Numbered from the stretch's first letter, positions 37,191 to 50,869 are shown. The stretch: DNA of 64,000 nucleotides from Coturnix japonica (GCF_001577835.2 NC_029520.1:48903342-48967341); one strand, 5' to 3'. Program-made: numbers and translations. The notes: generated by a model not told the origin, from the letters alone.

Positions 37191-37262
37191 TGGAATCATA
37201 GAATAATTAAGGTTGGAAAAGACCTCTAAGACCATCTAGAGTCCCACCACCCACCACTGGGC
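37191..37262 (-). repeat. CR1 LINE 3' fragment
   Basis: 'tggaatcatagaataattaa', then 'ggttggaaaagacctctaag' and 'accatctagagtcccaccac': a short reversed CR1 tail. Confidence 0.88.
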
Positions 37263-38017
37263 AGGCAGTAAAAAGATTTGCAGAGAGATCAAGGCTACAG
37301 AATGAAAAGAGTCTTGAACTGACAAATTAATGGGAATCAGACAGAAGGTGAAAAATAATACTTAATGAGTCGTTGAGGACATTTCGTTTTGCAAAACAGT
37401 CATGTCTGCATGCTAACTGTGATGTTCCACAGCCAACACATTTGCTTGTTCAGAGTGTTTGGCTTCAGTTGCTTGCCAGAAAGCTGCAAGGTGCTCTCAT
37501 TAGAAGAGCTATCACTAGGAAATCAAAGCTTGCTAATTGCTATAACTCAACAAAGCGGAGGATGGGTTAGTAGACAGTGATGTCTATATGTACATTTCTG
37601 AAATGCCCTCTTTTGTTCATAACTGGAATTATTTTATGATCTCTAGAAAGAAAATCTCTATTTCATTGGCCCTGTCAGAGAGGTAAAGCACAGCTGGCTT
37701 TATCTTTCTAAAACTGCAAACTCACAATCTTTCTTTACCCTCAGAAAGCAAGATCCACAGCTCTGCTTTTGGCTTCATGTGTAATCATTGCATTTCTGGA
37801 CCTTGTTCTTCAAGCCCTGGCCTCTTTAATTTGGACCTAGAAAAACCAGTTGGCAACATCAGATTAATGATTTTAATCTGCCAAACATGGAAAGTCTGAG
37901 AGCCTATCTTCTTTTTTGTTTGGTCAGTGAAAGGCAGAGGAGCTACTAAGAAAAAAAGAGCTTTTGCCTTCTATGTTCTTGATACAGTAATTAATAACCC
38001 AGATCTTTCTTCTTACA

Positions 38018-38228
38018 ATCGTAGAATCCCAGAGGTTAGAAAAGGTTGCTAAGATCATCCAGCTCCATCATCCACCTACCACCAGTACTGCCCACTGCCC
38101 ACATCCCTCAGTGCCACATCTCCATGGTTCTTGAACACCTCCATGGACAGTGACCCCACCACTCCCTGTGCAGCTGTGCCACTGCATCCCCACTCTTCCC
38201 AAGAAGACGTTTTTTCCTAATATCCAAT
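38018..38228 (-). repeat. CR1 LINE 3' fragment
   Basis: Starts 'atcgtagaatcccagaggtt' and proceeds through 'cccactgcccacatccctca', 'tggttcttgaacacctccat' and 'gtgcagctgtgccactgcat' to 'aagaagacgttttttcctaa'. It is the same subfamily as 22,037-22,260 and 43,463-43,662. Confidence 0.93.
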
Positions 38229-40760
38229 ATTTTATTACCTTTGGTAAAAGATAAACAGGAATATAAAGCAGCAACTAACTGGAACAGAAGGAGAACTACT
38301 GGTAATAATAGGATATGTTATATGCTTCCTGCAACCTTTAGATGCTGTCAAGAGCAGAACTAGGCATACTGCATGTCCCATCATAAATCTTGCTGCACAT
38401 GGCAGTGTTTTGATTTTGTTTCCTCTCTTCATTTCTCATTCATCCCCAGGAATGAGTCAGCCAGCAGTAAAGCCATCTGCACAAACTCACCGTGACAAGT
38501 CACCACTACATTGGCTTCTGGTCCCAGTTTGCTCCTCCACAGCCCCCAGCCATGTCCAGTCTGCATCCCACCTCTCATATCACACTGCACCACTGGAAGT
38601 TTGCTTTGAAAGAAGGATCCAACAATTAATGGTCACATGAAATGAACTGAATTTACACACAGGAGCTTTACAGTGTGGGTATTTGCTATTGTAAGCACGT
38701 TCTGGACAGTGTTAGAGTAAGCAGGATGTTGCAGGGAACATAGCCCTGCTCCAGGAGCTGGATAAGAGTAGCTTTTTAGTATCAGTGTGAAGACAGATCA
38801 ACTCCTTGTCAGCTATAGCACTATAAATATTAGTCTACTCTTGATTTATCAGTCATTTATCCAGCCCCTGCTCTGCAGCAGCAGCTTCTAGCATTGATGA
38901 CAGAAGGGCTCGGCATTTCTGAAATTCATAATAAAGAAGCTGGGTAAGATCTCCCAGGCTTGGGATTTCCTAATTAACACTGATCCCTAACAGCTCATCT
39001 GTCTGGGAGAGCCCTGGACAGGCTGCAGCAACTGAAGCACTGGGGAGCTGCACAATGCATTGAGCTTCAGTGCTCCAAAGATGCAAGCATGGCTCAAGGA
39101 CAGCAGCTTGAGCAGCGCTCAGTGTGGGCTACGTCTCCAGTCCCCTTTCTTTACAACGCTGACCATCCTTTTGTCTTTCAGTATACAGTATTTTACTTTT
39201 CACTTGGAAAATCAGATATGTCGCCTGTGGAGAATTTCATGTCAGAGTTCAGGATAATGTTTTCTTAGAAGAGGTAAGACAATGAGAAACACCATCATCC
39301 CCAGTGGGAAACCATTATAACCTTCTGTCTAATACCTTTTGCCCTGTAGCTATCTGGCAGCTTGCAGCGCACTTAGCATTAGGCTTTTCTGTGTTCAAAG
39401 CTGAACTTGCTGCCTCCACACCCCTACCACCAGGTTGTCTGTCTTCACCTGCTTTCTCCTGTATGAACTGACAGTAGTGAGAATGGGGTTAATGTTCTGG
39501 TCTTGACAAAGGGATCCTAACCCCCTTCCAACACACCTGTAGGGTGGCGCATCCAGAACCAATTTTGCATCTTAGCGTCTAAAACACTGAACCAAACTTG
39601 AAAAGGCAAGAGTAAAGGAACCGAATAAAGGAGACTTCACTCTGTATTGGCCATGAAATCCTTAATGCTTCATGTCATGCTTTAGAAAATCACTTTAGAC
39701 TAAGACTCACTCAGTGATTACAGTCCCCTTTTCAGCGCCAGATGCCCAAGTGAAGCTCTGATGGAAGGTTTGGAAAATGCCTTTTAGCCATGGACAGGGA
39801 GTTCTATCTGCTCAGTCTCAAAAGAGAGAGACTGGAAGGCAACTTGATTACACTGTCTTCACGTGGGGAAGATAACAGGCACTTAAAAGGAATTCTTAAT
39901 CTAGGAGAAAGGCTTAACAAAATGCTTTTGGCTAGAAGCTGAATCCAGACCGGTCCCAATTAGAAATAACACACTTAAAAAATCATCTTTTTTTTTTTTT
40001 TTTAGAAAAGGCAGCTGTTCCAATGGTTGTGATCACTGGGACAGCACCTGGAAATGGCAGAGCCCCCAGGCTGAGAATCTGTGGGGAGTTCTGCTGTCCT
40101 CCTTTCCTCCTTACTGGGCACAAGAGAGGGAAACCTGTCTGTAATTTAGCACCGACCTAACCTAGTGGCCCCTTCTGTGCTTAGTTAAACTCTCAGAATA
40201 ATTGTATTAAAAAGATGAAGCAACCCTTCCTAGCAATCACATTGCAGCTCTACTTTGGTCCATATCTACCTGGGCACTAACAGAGCTTACACATTGAACC
40301 ACCTTATCCAAACCATACTTAAAAGGAAGGAAAGAGCTACACAAGACAGCCAGTCCAGCCTGTTTCACTGTGTTGATACCTCACTCCGGCTGGTTTGCTG
40401 TTTGCTGCTGTCCTTTTCCATGTATATTTGAATGGGAACAGAAGCTGCCTCATGTAGGAAAGCTTTCTACAATGCTCTCCTGCCCCTATCAGCCCATACG
40501 CAGGTAGGTTGGATGGAAGCAGGCAAAACAGACAAACCTACATTTCTCCTCATTAATGCTTGCTAGTTCCTAAAGTATAGATATATAGATCCTAAAGTAT
40601 AAATGCCACCAAGACATGAGGCATTTAACACGACAGTTCCCTTTTTGTAAGGGTTTCAGAGGAAACACTGTGCTTGCACACTTCTGCCTTTACAGCAGTA
40701 AGCGTAGATCTATATAGAAAAAGAAATAAAAGCACAGTTTTCCATCTTTCCACCCCACAG
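38229..40760. other. Gene-free stretch
   Basis: No supported gene; a T-run lies at 39,988-40,003. The segment 38,640-39,000 has low repeat content and may be old unique sequence, but no function can be assigned. Confidence 0.45.
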
Positions 40761-40825
40761 AGAATCACAGAATCATTACAGTTGGAAAGGCCACTAAGAC
40801 CATGTAGTCCCACCACACCAACAAT
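40761..40825 (-). repeat. CR1 LINE 3' fragment
   Basis: 'agaatcacagaatcattaca', 'gttggaaaggccactaagac' and 'catgtagtcccaccacacca': only the terminal ~65 bases of a reversed CR1. Confidence 0.85.
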
Positions 40826-41094
40826 ATCAGGAGAGCAACATGGTTCTCCCCCAGTCACTGGCTCTGCTGTGGAGACATAAGGGAAGTCCAGGTTTCTACT
40901 TGAAGCTGCTAAAAGTAGCACCAAAGTCTTATTCACAGCAATTTGCTGCCCTCTGTAGCCCAAACAGAGCTCTCACTATTAAATTCAGGGCAGGAAAAAC
41001 ACTGTTCAGTGAATCCCTCTTGGGCCCTGGGAAGGATGGTACCACAAAAAGGCTGCAATGCCAGGTCCAGCCGAGCAAAGGCCATGTCACCCCA

Positions 41095-41244
41095 CAAGTG
41101 GGAGACACCACTGGAGGAGCCCAGGTTGCCCAGAGAAGCTTCAGGAGCAGCCTGGTGTAGTGAAGGTGTCCCTGCCCTTGGCTATGGGGTTGGAACAGGA
41201 TGATCATTAAGGTCCCTTCCAACCCAAACCATTCTGTGATTTTA
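41095..41244 (+). repeat. CR1 LINE 3' fragment
   Basis: 'aggttgcccagagaagcttc', 'ctatggggttggaacaggat', 'taaggtcccttccaacccaa' and 'accattctgtgattttaagt' give a well-preserved CR1 3' end. It lies ~270 bp from the reversed fragment at 40,761, so two separate insertions with opposite orientation are likely. Confidence 0.92.
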
Positions 41245-42554
41245 AGTCATCCCAAACGCTTCCCATTGCCAATGGAGCACTTCCCAGGAGTCAATCTCAA
41301 AACCTCAAAGGATCCACACTGCAGTTTAAAAGGAGACAAACATGGTTTGGGGCAGTGCCCCAAAGAGCAGCCTGATGCTCATGTTTCAAGCAGGTCTGCC
41401 ATGGCTGTAAGCTATAGGAATTCAAAGCTGGAATAGAAGTCTGCAGAAGCTGAAACAAAAAGAAAAAACACATCAACCTGAAGGAAGACCCCAGAGAGGC
41501 CCAACTCTTTAGCATACTTTAAAGCATCTGCAGAAATGGCATTTCTTTTGTCAAGCTGAAGCTGCTCATTTATCTCTGGTGAATTACCCAGAGTAGAGCC
41601 CAACCAATGGAAACCTCTCATACACATGGAACAAGGGGGGGCTGAGGTTTGGGATCCCATAATCCAGCACAGAAATACATGTCTGGAAGGATACTCCAGA
41701 GACTGAGCACTTCTTGGCCTCTGATGCACATGGCACCAGTATGTGGGTTATTTGTGACAAGGATAACACAACCCCAAACAAACTGGAGCTCCTGTTCTCC
41801 TATTATTGAGAAGCAATTTACCCCTCCCCACTTGTTACCTTTATGAAAACTAACCGCAGAGCTTCCAGCAGGGACAAAAGCTCTTTCAGTGCAAACCGAC
41901 CAAGTTCACATCCAGGATTTTCCCCCAAGAAAACATTTCTGCTTTCCATCCCTGCCCAGTTACCTTCACACAACACATCTCTCAATGCGACAGGTTCTCT
42001 GGGTTGGATGTAACCTATTTGCAGTCCTCGAGTGGATGCAGCCCCCTAGTGGTAAAAACAGACACAAACAACGATGCAGTTTTTTCTATTTATGCATAGG
42101 ATTGTCTTAATAGACAACCACCGCTTCTCCTTCTCTCTGCTATGTGCATTTGGGGATGCAAACCTTGGGCACTGCCTGGGTCCAAAATGCTGAGGAAATA
42201 CTCAAAAAGAGGCTGAAAAATGAGTACAGAAGTCTCGTTTTGGGACTGCGTGGGAGACGAGGTCCTTTCAAACCCTCCAGGACTCCTGGTCGCATCCCCT
42301 CACCGCCGCAGTCATCTCCCATCCGTCCTTCGATCCAGCAGTGCCATCGTCAGGCAAAGCGCCCTCCCTGCACCGCATCTCGAACACATTTTGCTGTCCC
42401 CACGCTGCCACCCACAGGGCCCGGTACTGTGACCCTCTCTGCAGTCACAGGTCCCCAACAGGTCAGGGCCATGCTCAGCTGGACGCTGATCCGGTCAAGG
42501 GTTCCCCAAACCTTCACACTCAAGCTGCATTTGGGTTGTTTTTGTTGGTGTGGG

Positions 42555-42740
42555 GTTTTTTTGGCTCAGAAGGCAGTGAAGCCCTGGCAGTGCTGCCCAG
42601 AGCTGTGGGTGCCCCATCCCTGGAGGTGCCCAAGGCCATGGATGGAGTCCTGGGCAGCCTGAGCTTTGGGGAGCCCATGGCATGGGGTAGGGATGAGGGG
42701 GCTCTAAGGTCCCTTCCAACCTAACAAGTCTGCAGTTCTA
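42555..42740 (+). repeat. CR1 LINE 3' fragment
   Basis: 'cagtgctgcccagagctgtg', 'ggtgccccatccctggaggt', 'gccatggatggagtcctggg' and 'ctaaggtcccttccaaccta' match the CR1 3' region, GC-rich subtype. Confidence 0.9.
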
Positions 42741-43462
42741 TTTTTCTCACCTGTCTGGACAGAAGCACATCTCCATGGCCTGGTGGCAGCTGGAACATCT
42801 CCTTCAACAGTCTCAACAATGCTGTGGACTGTCCTTCTGAGATGATATCGATTTCCACCTGTGTGCACTGGGAGTGCTGCACCATCCAGGGAGAGACAGA
42901 CCTTTACCTTCCAGTCACCCTTCCTCTTCCTTGCCAGTAGGTGACACACACAGCCCTCCTTGCTGCAAAATGACAACAATTTCCATGAAGCATTTTGCTT
43001 CAGCAGCAGTCACCTTGCCCTGGCAGCACTCAGCCCAGCTGGGTATACTTTGCCATTAGCAGCTCATCAGCCTGTGTGCAGCACAGCCTGATCCACTGAG
43101 CTCGAACAGCCAAAGGATGCTCTTGAGCTATGCCTGAGCCAGGAGTGCCCAGCATCCCCCAGCCTGACAAACAGTGCTGCTTATCTGAGGGCCTGAATTA
43201 ATTAAGCCCTGAAATGCACATGGTATGGGATGTAATGCTTGAATTACAGCTGTAGGTGCTCTCACCTGGCATAGAGGTGAGTGATTTGCTACACCTGAGG
43301 CAGCTAATGGCAATGCTCAGGTCTGGGAAACATGTGAGTTCCCAGGTGGGACCGGAGCCCTGGCTGGAGGTGGGCACTGTAGTACCCAGCTCTGGCTGCT
43401 CCAAGAGGCTCTTCACAGGCTCCCATCCTGCAAGGGAGGAAAGCTCTCCCTTTTATAAACAT

Positions 43463-43662
43463 TCATAGAATCATTAAGGTTGAAAAAGACCTCTGAGATC
43501 ACAAGGTCCAATTGACAGCCTACCCTCACCATGCCCACTGCCCACATCCCTCAGTGCCATATCTCCACTGTTCTTAAACACCCCCATGGATGGTGACCCC
43601 ACCACTCCCAGGGCAGCTGTGCCACTGCAGCACCACTCTAGGAGAAGAAATTTTTCCTATTA
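43463..43662 (-). repeat. CR1 LINE 3' fragment
   Basis: 'ttcatagaatcattaaggtt', 'gcccactgcccacatccctc', 'tgttcttaaacacccccatg', 'ggcagctgtgccactgcagc' and 'gagaagaaatttttcctatt'. It lies just downstream (in the minus direction) of the putative polyadenylation site at 43,923. Confidence 0.94.
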
Positions 43663-43904
43663 TGTGTTGGGGACAGGATGAGGAAGTGCCAGGATAAGGG
43701 TTTGCATGGAACCCATAAGATCTGCTCCAGCCCTGCACATCAGACATGTCAGATGGGCCTGGATTCACCCCTGGGAAGCCCTCCCTCCAGGAATAGGTGG
43801 GTTTTTCATCTATCAGAGTGTTAACGTTGTTAGAAAGCTTTCCTGAGTAGCTTTGCATGTTAACTCCTAAAGAAAACAGCATGTATTCAACAAGACTCCG
43901 TCTG

Positions 43905-43928
43905 ATTCAATAGAAATAGACCTTTATT
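43905..43928 (-). terminator. Candidate polyadenylation signal of a minus-strand transcript
   Basis: On the minus strand AATAAA (43,928-43,923) is followed by 'ggtctatttctattgaatca', giving normal spacing to a cleavage site around 43,905-43,912. The ~700 bp upstream on that strand (44,000-44,650) is non-repetitive and AT-rich, with isolated CpGs, and has the look of a long 3' UTR. If it belongs to the SERTA-domain gene, the 3' UTR would be about 3.6 kb. A nearer AATAAA at 45,667-45,662 and an ATTAAA overlapping the stop codon are alternatives. Confidence 0.45.
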
Positions 43929-45155
43929 AATAACATGCACGTTGTATGTATATTTAAAATACATATACATTTTTCTACTATCCACTTTAGAAAACAATTT
44001 CATAAAAACCTTTCCGTCAGGTCCCGAGTAATTTTAAACATTAAAAAGCCACCTTCCATCATAGAATCCATAGGCATTATCCCAATGAGGTGGTGTACAG
44101 TCGCCGTGTAACACAGTGCAGGCTCATGCATTCCGGCAGAAGCGAGCGTTTCCTTTTTCTGCCGAGTTAACCACGTCAAATATCAGATGAAATACTCGAC
44201 GGCACCTGCCGCAGTCGTTATATGCAGTGGAGATTCCCTGCTGAGAGCACAATATGGCATTGAAAAGCTTTTTTTTTACACTGGTTGGAGCTCACATGAA
44301 GGCATTGCGGGTAGCACAGAACCCGGAGATGGCAGGAACTGGGAAAAAGAGAAGTTTGGGGACCGACCGTAGGGAGGAAAGCAGTCTAGAAAAGAGGAGA
44401 GGAGGGAAGTGCCAAACTGTGAGGTGGGGGTGGTGCTTCCCAAGGCCCCGTGGGCACAGAGCTGCATGGCGTGCATGGGGCTGTAGGCTAAAAGGAGGGC
44501 TGTGGGTTTGCATGTACAAAGGCTGCATGAGGATGGGACTTTAAGGCACCATAGTCCAGATACTCAACACATTCATCAAAAAACAACAGTTCCATTTACA
44601 GTGCAATATCAACATATTCCAGAAGCCAAGTGGCAGCTCTGCCGTAGCTTCTCACCAGTAATTCAGCAATGGAGGAGCACACTGGGGCAGGGCAGCCCCC
44701 ACGCTGCACATGCTGAGCATGGAGCACATAAGGAGCCTTGCACGGATGTGCACAGAGAGGCACAGGCAATAACCAAGGTGTGCGGTGGAGCAGAGCCCTA
44801 CAATTTGGGGGTGTTGGGTTGCAAAGCTGATTCTGTGCAGAGCCTCTTGTTGCTGCTCAGTGCCACCAGCTCAAGTCCAGCACTCACAGCCAGGTGAGAG
44901 AGTGGCACAGAGGGAGCTAAACTCTTTTAAACACTAATTACAGTCACACGTGCTGTTCCGAGATGACAGTGCATTGTCATAAGCCAGCCCTATTGGGAAA
45001 GAACAGCTACCTGTGAGCAGGTTTGTCATTGCCTCCCAGCATCACCTAATGAACACTATCTCCAAGGCAACAGAGTCAGAGGGAAAGAAGGACCTTCCTT
45101 ACATCCAGTGCAAACATAGCCCATGTGTGGGAGTTCCTACCGCAGTCATAATGGA

Positions 45156-45168
45156 ACATATATATATG

Positions 45169-45200
<32 letters not shown>
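45156..45200. repeat. (TA)n/(TG)n microsatellite
   Basis: Alternating 'tatatatatgtgtgtgtata' and 'tatatatatatacatatata', a compound dinucleotide repeat. Confidence 0.9.
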
Positions 45201-46564
45201 CTTATCACTGAAATCTGACCACCTACATATTCACACATCAGAGCCAGAAGAGCTGAATTGCAGCTACGAGCCCTAAAGCAGAACAATCACTGCATGAAGC
45301 TGTATGAAATGGCTGGTGCCCAGGAGCTTGGAAACTAAGCGATAAAAGCAGTACGTTGTTCAAAAAGTGTCAAACTGGAGCAACTCGTGATGCTGCTGCA
45401 CCTCTGTACTGCTTTATCACTGTAGATTATGGCTATCAAGTGCTAATGGATGAGTGATGATGAATGTGAGCCACTTCTCACTGGCAAATATCACTGTGTG
45501 AAAGCACAGTGCTCTGTCAGAGGGGCTCACAGTAAGCAGGAACATACCTGCCCTGTTCAGCAGAGGAGGGAATTGTTTATGTGATGGGGGGAACATGCTT
45601 TCTTTTTCAGGTGAGGTTAAAGGCCTTAATCCTACGGAGCGTCCATGCCATTGCAGCCATTTTTATTTGATATCAGATTTGTTTTTCAGGCCAGGACTGT
45701 CCTCTGAGTGTAACCAAGCAGAACAGAGGGGGCAGGAGCCCTAGCATCTTTGCTGCATTGCTGCGAGTTCAGGCAAAAAACAGACAAAAAAGAGCAAAAT
45801 AAGGGCATAAATCAGGTCAGTTTAGAGCAGAAGAATCACACTGATTGAACACCTACATTACACACTGTGCCCCCAGTGCCCTCCTGGGCACAGGCACTGC
45901 CACAGTCTCTGCCTGCAGTGCCCTATTCTCCGCCTTCCCACAGTGCCTGTGCTGCTCACACTCCCCACTTTGCAGGTTATCCTGCCCCCAAAATAAGCTG
46001 TTGTTTTGCACTAATAATCTGTGCCTTCCTGCTGCTTTCTGTCCCCTAAGCCTGTACTGCTGAGGCAGGAGTTCATGTTGCTCCTTGCACCTCCTGCTCC
46101 TGCCCTTTCTCCTTTGTCCTGTGCTGTGAACACATGCCCAGCAGCTGCAATGTTGCAGCTGAGGTGCTCTGAGGTTCCCCCTTTAAACCTGTACCGAGCA
46201 CATCCCAGCCATGCAATGTTATTTCTTTGTACTTAAGAAATAGCATCAGCCATCAGTAGGACAGGTTTGGACCACTGCTGTTTTAGTTCAGCAGTCCCAG
46301 CTTCTGAGACACAGGTATATCAGTCACTGATACATCACAGCTCCTTCATCACATTCCCCCAGGTTACAGTGCAATCATTGCTTTTGCTGGAGCATCATCT
46401 CTTCCCTTATATTACTCTTTGGTATTTTCATGATATAGCTTTGGCAGCTATAAAAACCTTCCACCTGTAATCACCAGTTTGCTGATCAGCTCTCATGTCA
46501 ACCCACAGCTCATGAAATATATATTTACATAACCTAAGGTTAATTCCTGGGTCAAAATCAGGCA

Positions 46565-46690
46565 TTTCAGTTAGATGGGGCCCTGGGCAATCTGATCTAA
46601 TACTAAACATAGCAGCCCTGCCCAAGATGGGGGTTGGAACTTGATGATCTTTGAGGTCCCTTCCAACCCAAGCCATTCTATGGTTCCACA
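46565..46690 (+). repeat. CR1 LINE 3' fragment
   Basis: 'gccctgggcaatctgatcta', 'gggggttggaacttgatgat', 'ctttgaggtcccttccaacc' and 'caagccattctatggttcca'. If the SERTA gene's 3' UTR reaches 43.9 kb, this insertion lies inside it in antisense. Confidence 0.92.
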
Positions 46691-47568
46691 ATTTCACTTC
46701 ACCTGAAACACCATTACCAACACTGAGTAGCTTCATCTGTCATGTACATTCACTCTCTACCCAAAGGAGTTACCACTGTTCTTCTGCCTTTCCATGTCAA
46801 AATCAATTATTACCTATGATTTCCCAGCACCAGTGTGAACCCCTTGCCCAACAGCAGGTCAGCATGCAGGAAGGTATGGGGGAAACAACCCGAATAAAGC
46901 TAAGGGAGCACAGCGATGGGACAAAGAAATGACCTGTCCTGTGAGCTGTTCTGTTCTGTACTAGAATAGCAAAGTAGATGTTAGCTAAGAGAGAATGTAA
47001 GTAAAAAGGTGAATGCAATTATTCTAATAATAATAAACTTGCAAATCTCATTAGAGTTGAAGTAGCAAGCAAGTTAGTCTGTGACCATCCCAGGCAAAGG
47101 CCATTCCTTTGGCACTGACTCCTTCATGTACAAAGCATTTCCTTACAGAAACTTCCTATCTGTCCCTTCGCAGTAAGTAACTGGCACCTGGCTCCTCGCT
47201 GCCGGACTGCTCCGCTACCTGGGGCTCCCCTTCTGCTAAGGGTGGCACGACTGAACAGCAAAGTGATTCCCGGTGTCTGTATCTACACACAGAGAACTGC
47301 AACACGGCTTTGCATCCACACAACATGTTGCACGTGGGTGAGGCCCTCAGCATCACACCTGCCCTGCGTGTGCATGGTGCTTTGTGGCCAATTGGTTAAT
47401 GGTGGGGCTGCAGAGCGGTGCCCAAAGCACCCAACTCACCCCAAGCTGTTGAGTCCAAGCTCTGCTCCCACCTCACCACGGGCGTCTCTGCAATCAGTGC
47501 CTCATCCTAACGCCTCAGCAAGCAGTTCAAGCATTCAGAAACAAACATCGGTGGGTCTAACAGCTACT

Positions 47569-48141
<573 letters not shown>

Positions 48142-48175
48142 TCAGCTCTGTGCAAAATTAAGAGAGAATTTAGGT

Positions 48176-48360
48176 TAGATTTAGGTTAGATGTTAAGAAG
48201 AAACTCCTTACTGTGTGCACCCCATCCCTGCAGGTGCCCGAGACCATGGAGGGGCCCTGGGCAGGCTGAGCTGGTGGCTGGCAACCAGCCCTCAGCAGGG
48301 ATTGGAGCTGGGTGAGCTGTAAGCTCTCTTCCAGCCCAAGCCATGCTCCGGAGTAGTGAC
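48176..48360 (+). repeat. CR1 LINE 3' fragment
   Basis: 'taggttagatgttaagaaga', 'gcaccccatccctgcaggtg', 'gaccatggaggggccctggg' and 'ctcttccagcccaagccatg'. It sits immediately upstream (on the minus strand) of the first recognised SERTA-gene exon, so it probably lies in its intron in antisense. Confidence 0.88.
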
Positions 48361-49724
48361 CACCCGCACTGGAGCTGCTGCCATAAGTACCATCAGTATC
48401 ACGGCTGGCGACAGCCACTCAGACCAGGGTAAATGATGACCCGACCCCAGATCCGAGTGCTGCTGGTCAGCCTTGCAGTGAGCTCTCGCTAGGTGGTGGT
48501 GTGGTCCCATGGCAGCCCGGCTTTAAGTGCAGGCTGCTGTTTGTTGGTTATCACCGAGTGCACCCAGCCTGCTTGATGCTCAGCCCTTCATGTAAGGGAA
48601 TGCAGAGCAGAGCCCTCGGGGGTCCCGCTGGCTGATCCTCTCTACCAGAGGTGTCACAGTGCTACATTACTGCAATGGGACTGTAACTTTCCTTCTGGTG
48701 AGCACCAGACAGAACGCAGACTGGGTTTTGGTTTGCGGTTCATTAGACGGGAGGCGCAAGTGTTCGGGGTTGACATCATCGTGGACAATATTCCCTCTGT
48801 TAAAAGCAGTTTCTGTGGCTTCCTTTCAAATATGCTATTTTTTGGAAGGTTATTCATGGTGAATTTTAAAGCCCACAGAACGTTACCACCTGGAGCCACT
48901 CACAGTCAGGTCTCGGAGCTCATGCTTCCTCCTCCAAACTGAGATGCCCTTACAGCTCTGTGCAAAACCTTGGCTTTCTGGGGCAATAACAGACCTGATT
49001 CTGGAATGTAGAATCTCTCCTATGGTAATAAAGCCAAATACACCGCAGAGAGAGGAGAGAGCTCATATGGAGTGCTGGAAGGATCCTGCCATGCTCCCTG
49101 AGCTGCAGCTGGGAGTGAAAGGACACAAACACTGATCCTGCAGGGGCTGGGAGCAACTCTTCCTCCCTGGTAGGACGGAGTGATGTGCTCTGCCTTCCTC
49201 CTTCCACACCAAAACCCACATGAGGTGCCCAGAGAGGACAAATCCTCATGGAAGACTCTTCCTGTATTTTCTCGCTGAAGTTCAGGTTAGTGAGGATGGA
49301 GGTTTTCTATAAAAGGACATTACAAACCTGGGCAGAAATCCCTTGGCTGGTGGATTAATGGACTGTCTGGAGCCAAGTGACCCAGCCCTGCTCCAGGACC
49401 AAGCACTGCACTCACAAAAGAGGAATCAGAAAGGGACTGTTCCTCCTTGCAATAGGACGATGCCAAGTTTTGGTCAACCTGGAGCACTGCATGCAGCTCT
49501 CAGGAGTCAGGGCACAGCTACGATCTCCACAGCACAGCCAGCCCCAGGCAGCTGAGAAAAGTGGTCCAAATGCACAGCCTTCACTGCTGACAGGTTTTAT
49601 CCTACATTGGAATTCCACTGGAGACAGGGCACCCTGGGCATTTAACTACTCTCATACTGCTTCTCCTAGGTTAAAACCTCCCTGCTGTGTTATCTGAACA
49701 CAGACAGAAAAGCATTTACGCTCC
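48361..49724. other. No exon recognised; probable intron of the SERTA-domain gene
   Basis: The missing N-terminal coding exon was looked for here by translating the minus strand and comparing with the SERTAD4 N-terminus. No convincing match with flanking splice sites was found. Confidence 0.4.
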
Positions 49725-50105
49725 CAAAGCTGTGGGATAGGAGAACATCACAAGGACTCAGGGGAGACCTTACAATGACCTGAAAGGAGGTTGCATCGAG
49801 GTGGGGTTTTGCCTCTTCTGCATAACTAGCAATAGGATGAGAACCAGCCTCAAGTTGTGCTGGGGGGGTGAGGGAGGAAGGGAGGGTTCAGGTTGGACAT
49901 TAGGAAAAATTTCTTCTCTGAAAGAGTTGCCAGACACTGGAACAGGCTGAGGGAGATGGTGGAGTCACCATCCCTGGAGGTGTTCAAGGAACGTGTAGAT
50001 GGGATGGTACCAAGGGATATGTGGTTTAGTGGGGAAATATTGGTGGAAGGTGGTTGGCCAGACTGGGTGATCTTGGGGGTCTTTTTCAAGCTTAATGGTG
50101 ATTAC
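49725..50105 (+). repeat. CR1 LINE 3' fragment, about 0.38 kb
   Basis: Blocks in order: 'aggggagaccttacaatgac', 'gggttcaggttggacattag', 'gaaaaatttcttctctgaaa', 'gagttgccagacactggaac' and 'accatccctggaggtgttca', ending in a damaged tail 'gggtctttttcaagcttaat'. The 98-codon plus frame at 49,893-50,189 is a translation of this element, not a host gene. Confidence 0.93.
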
Positions 50106-50524
50106 AGTTTTCCTCAGCCTTTCTCTAAAGAGGACAGAGGTATGAAGGATGAAGTGATGTTCCCATGGCCCCATCAAGAATGGGAATAGAGCCAAACCCA
50201 GAGTGGAGGCTGAACCAACCAGGGGCTTCTTGTTCTCCTTTAAAACAATCTTCTTATAAAACTCACTGCCTGGTGATTTCCACTGAAAAGGCTGAAAGTG
50301 CATCTGTGTGCTCTGCATGCAGAACATGAGCAGAGGGAGGACAGAAACCCAGGGCATGCAGAGCATCACTGCTCAGCCCTCCATCTCTTCTCCATTCTCC
50401 CTTGAGATGAAGGATGACAACTGGGACACCACCGGCCTTAAGGACAAACGGTCCTGAAGAAGGATCAGCAAACTGCTTGGAGCAGCCATGCCAGATGGAC
50501 AGGGAGAGGCTGTGTTCAAGAACC

Positions 50525-50634
50525 ACGGAGATGTGGTGCAGAGGAACACGGTCAGTGGGCATAGTGCAAATGGGTTGGGGTTGGACTTGGGGACCTCAGA
50601 GGTCTTTTCCAACTTTCTTTCTGTGATTCCATGA
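50525..50634 (+). repeat. CR1 LINE 3' fragment
   Basis: 'ggttggggttggacttgggg', 'acctcagaggtcttttccaa' and 'ctttctttctgtgattccat'. A separate insertion from the one ending near 50,105. Confidence 0.88.
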
Positions 50635-50869
50635 AGTTCCCTTCATCTGGCCCCATTCCCTTGCCCTGTCCCCACTTCTGGGCTACAAGGCTGATTTTAA
50701 ATGGACAAACTCCCACCCGCAAGCACAAAGCTCCTCAAAGACCAAGAGCAGAGCAGACACACGCTGCTCAGTGTTGGCTGTCAGCAAAGCCCAGCGGCTC
50801 CAGCCCTGCAGGACTCCTGAAAGTCAGTGCGGGCTGCCTGGCCGGGCTGCAGGCACGCACGGCGGTAGT

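Noticed and set aside
48340-48425. Minus-strand peptide SRDTDGTYGSSSSAGGHYSG as the missing SERTAD4-like N-terminal exon
   Set aside because: The AGGHYS end resembles a stretch of SERTAD4 next to the exon boundary, but no GT donor follows it, and the right part of the match falls in the tail of the CR1 fragment at 48,176-48,360. Probably coincidence.
49893-50189. 98-codon plus frame that looks protein-like
   Set aside because: It is a translation of the CR1 3' region, a non-coding part of the element.
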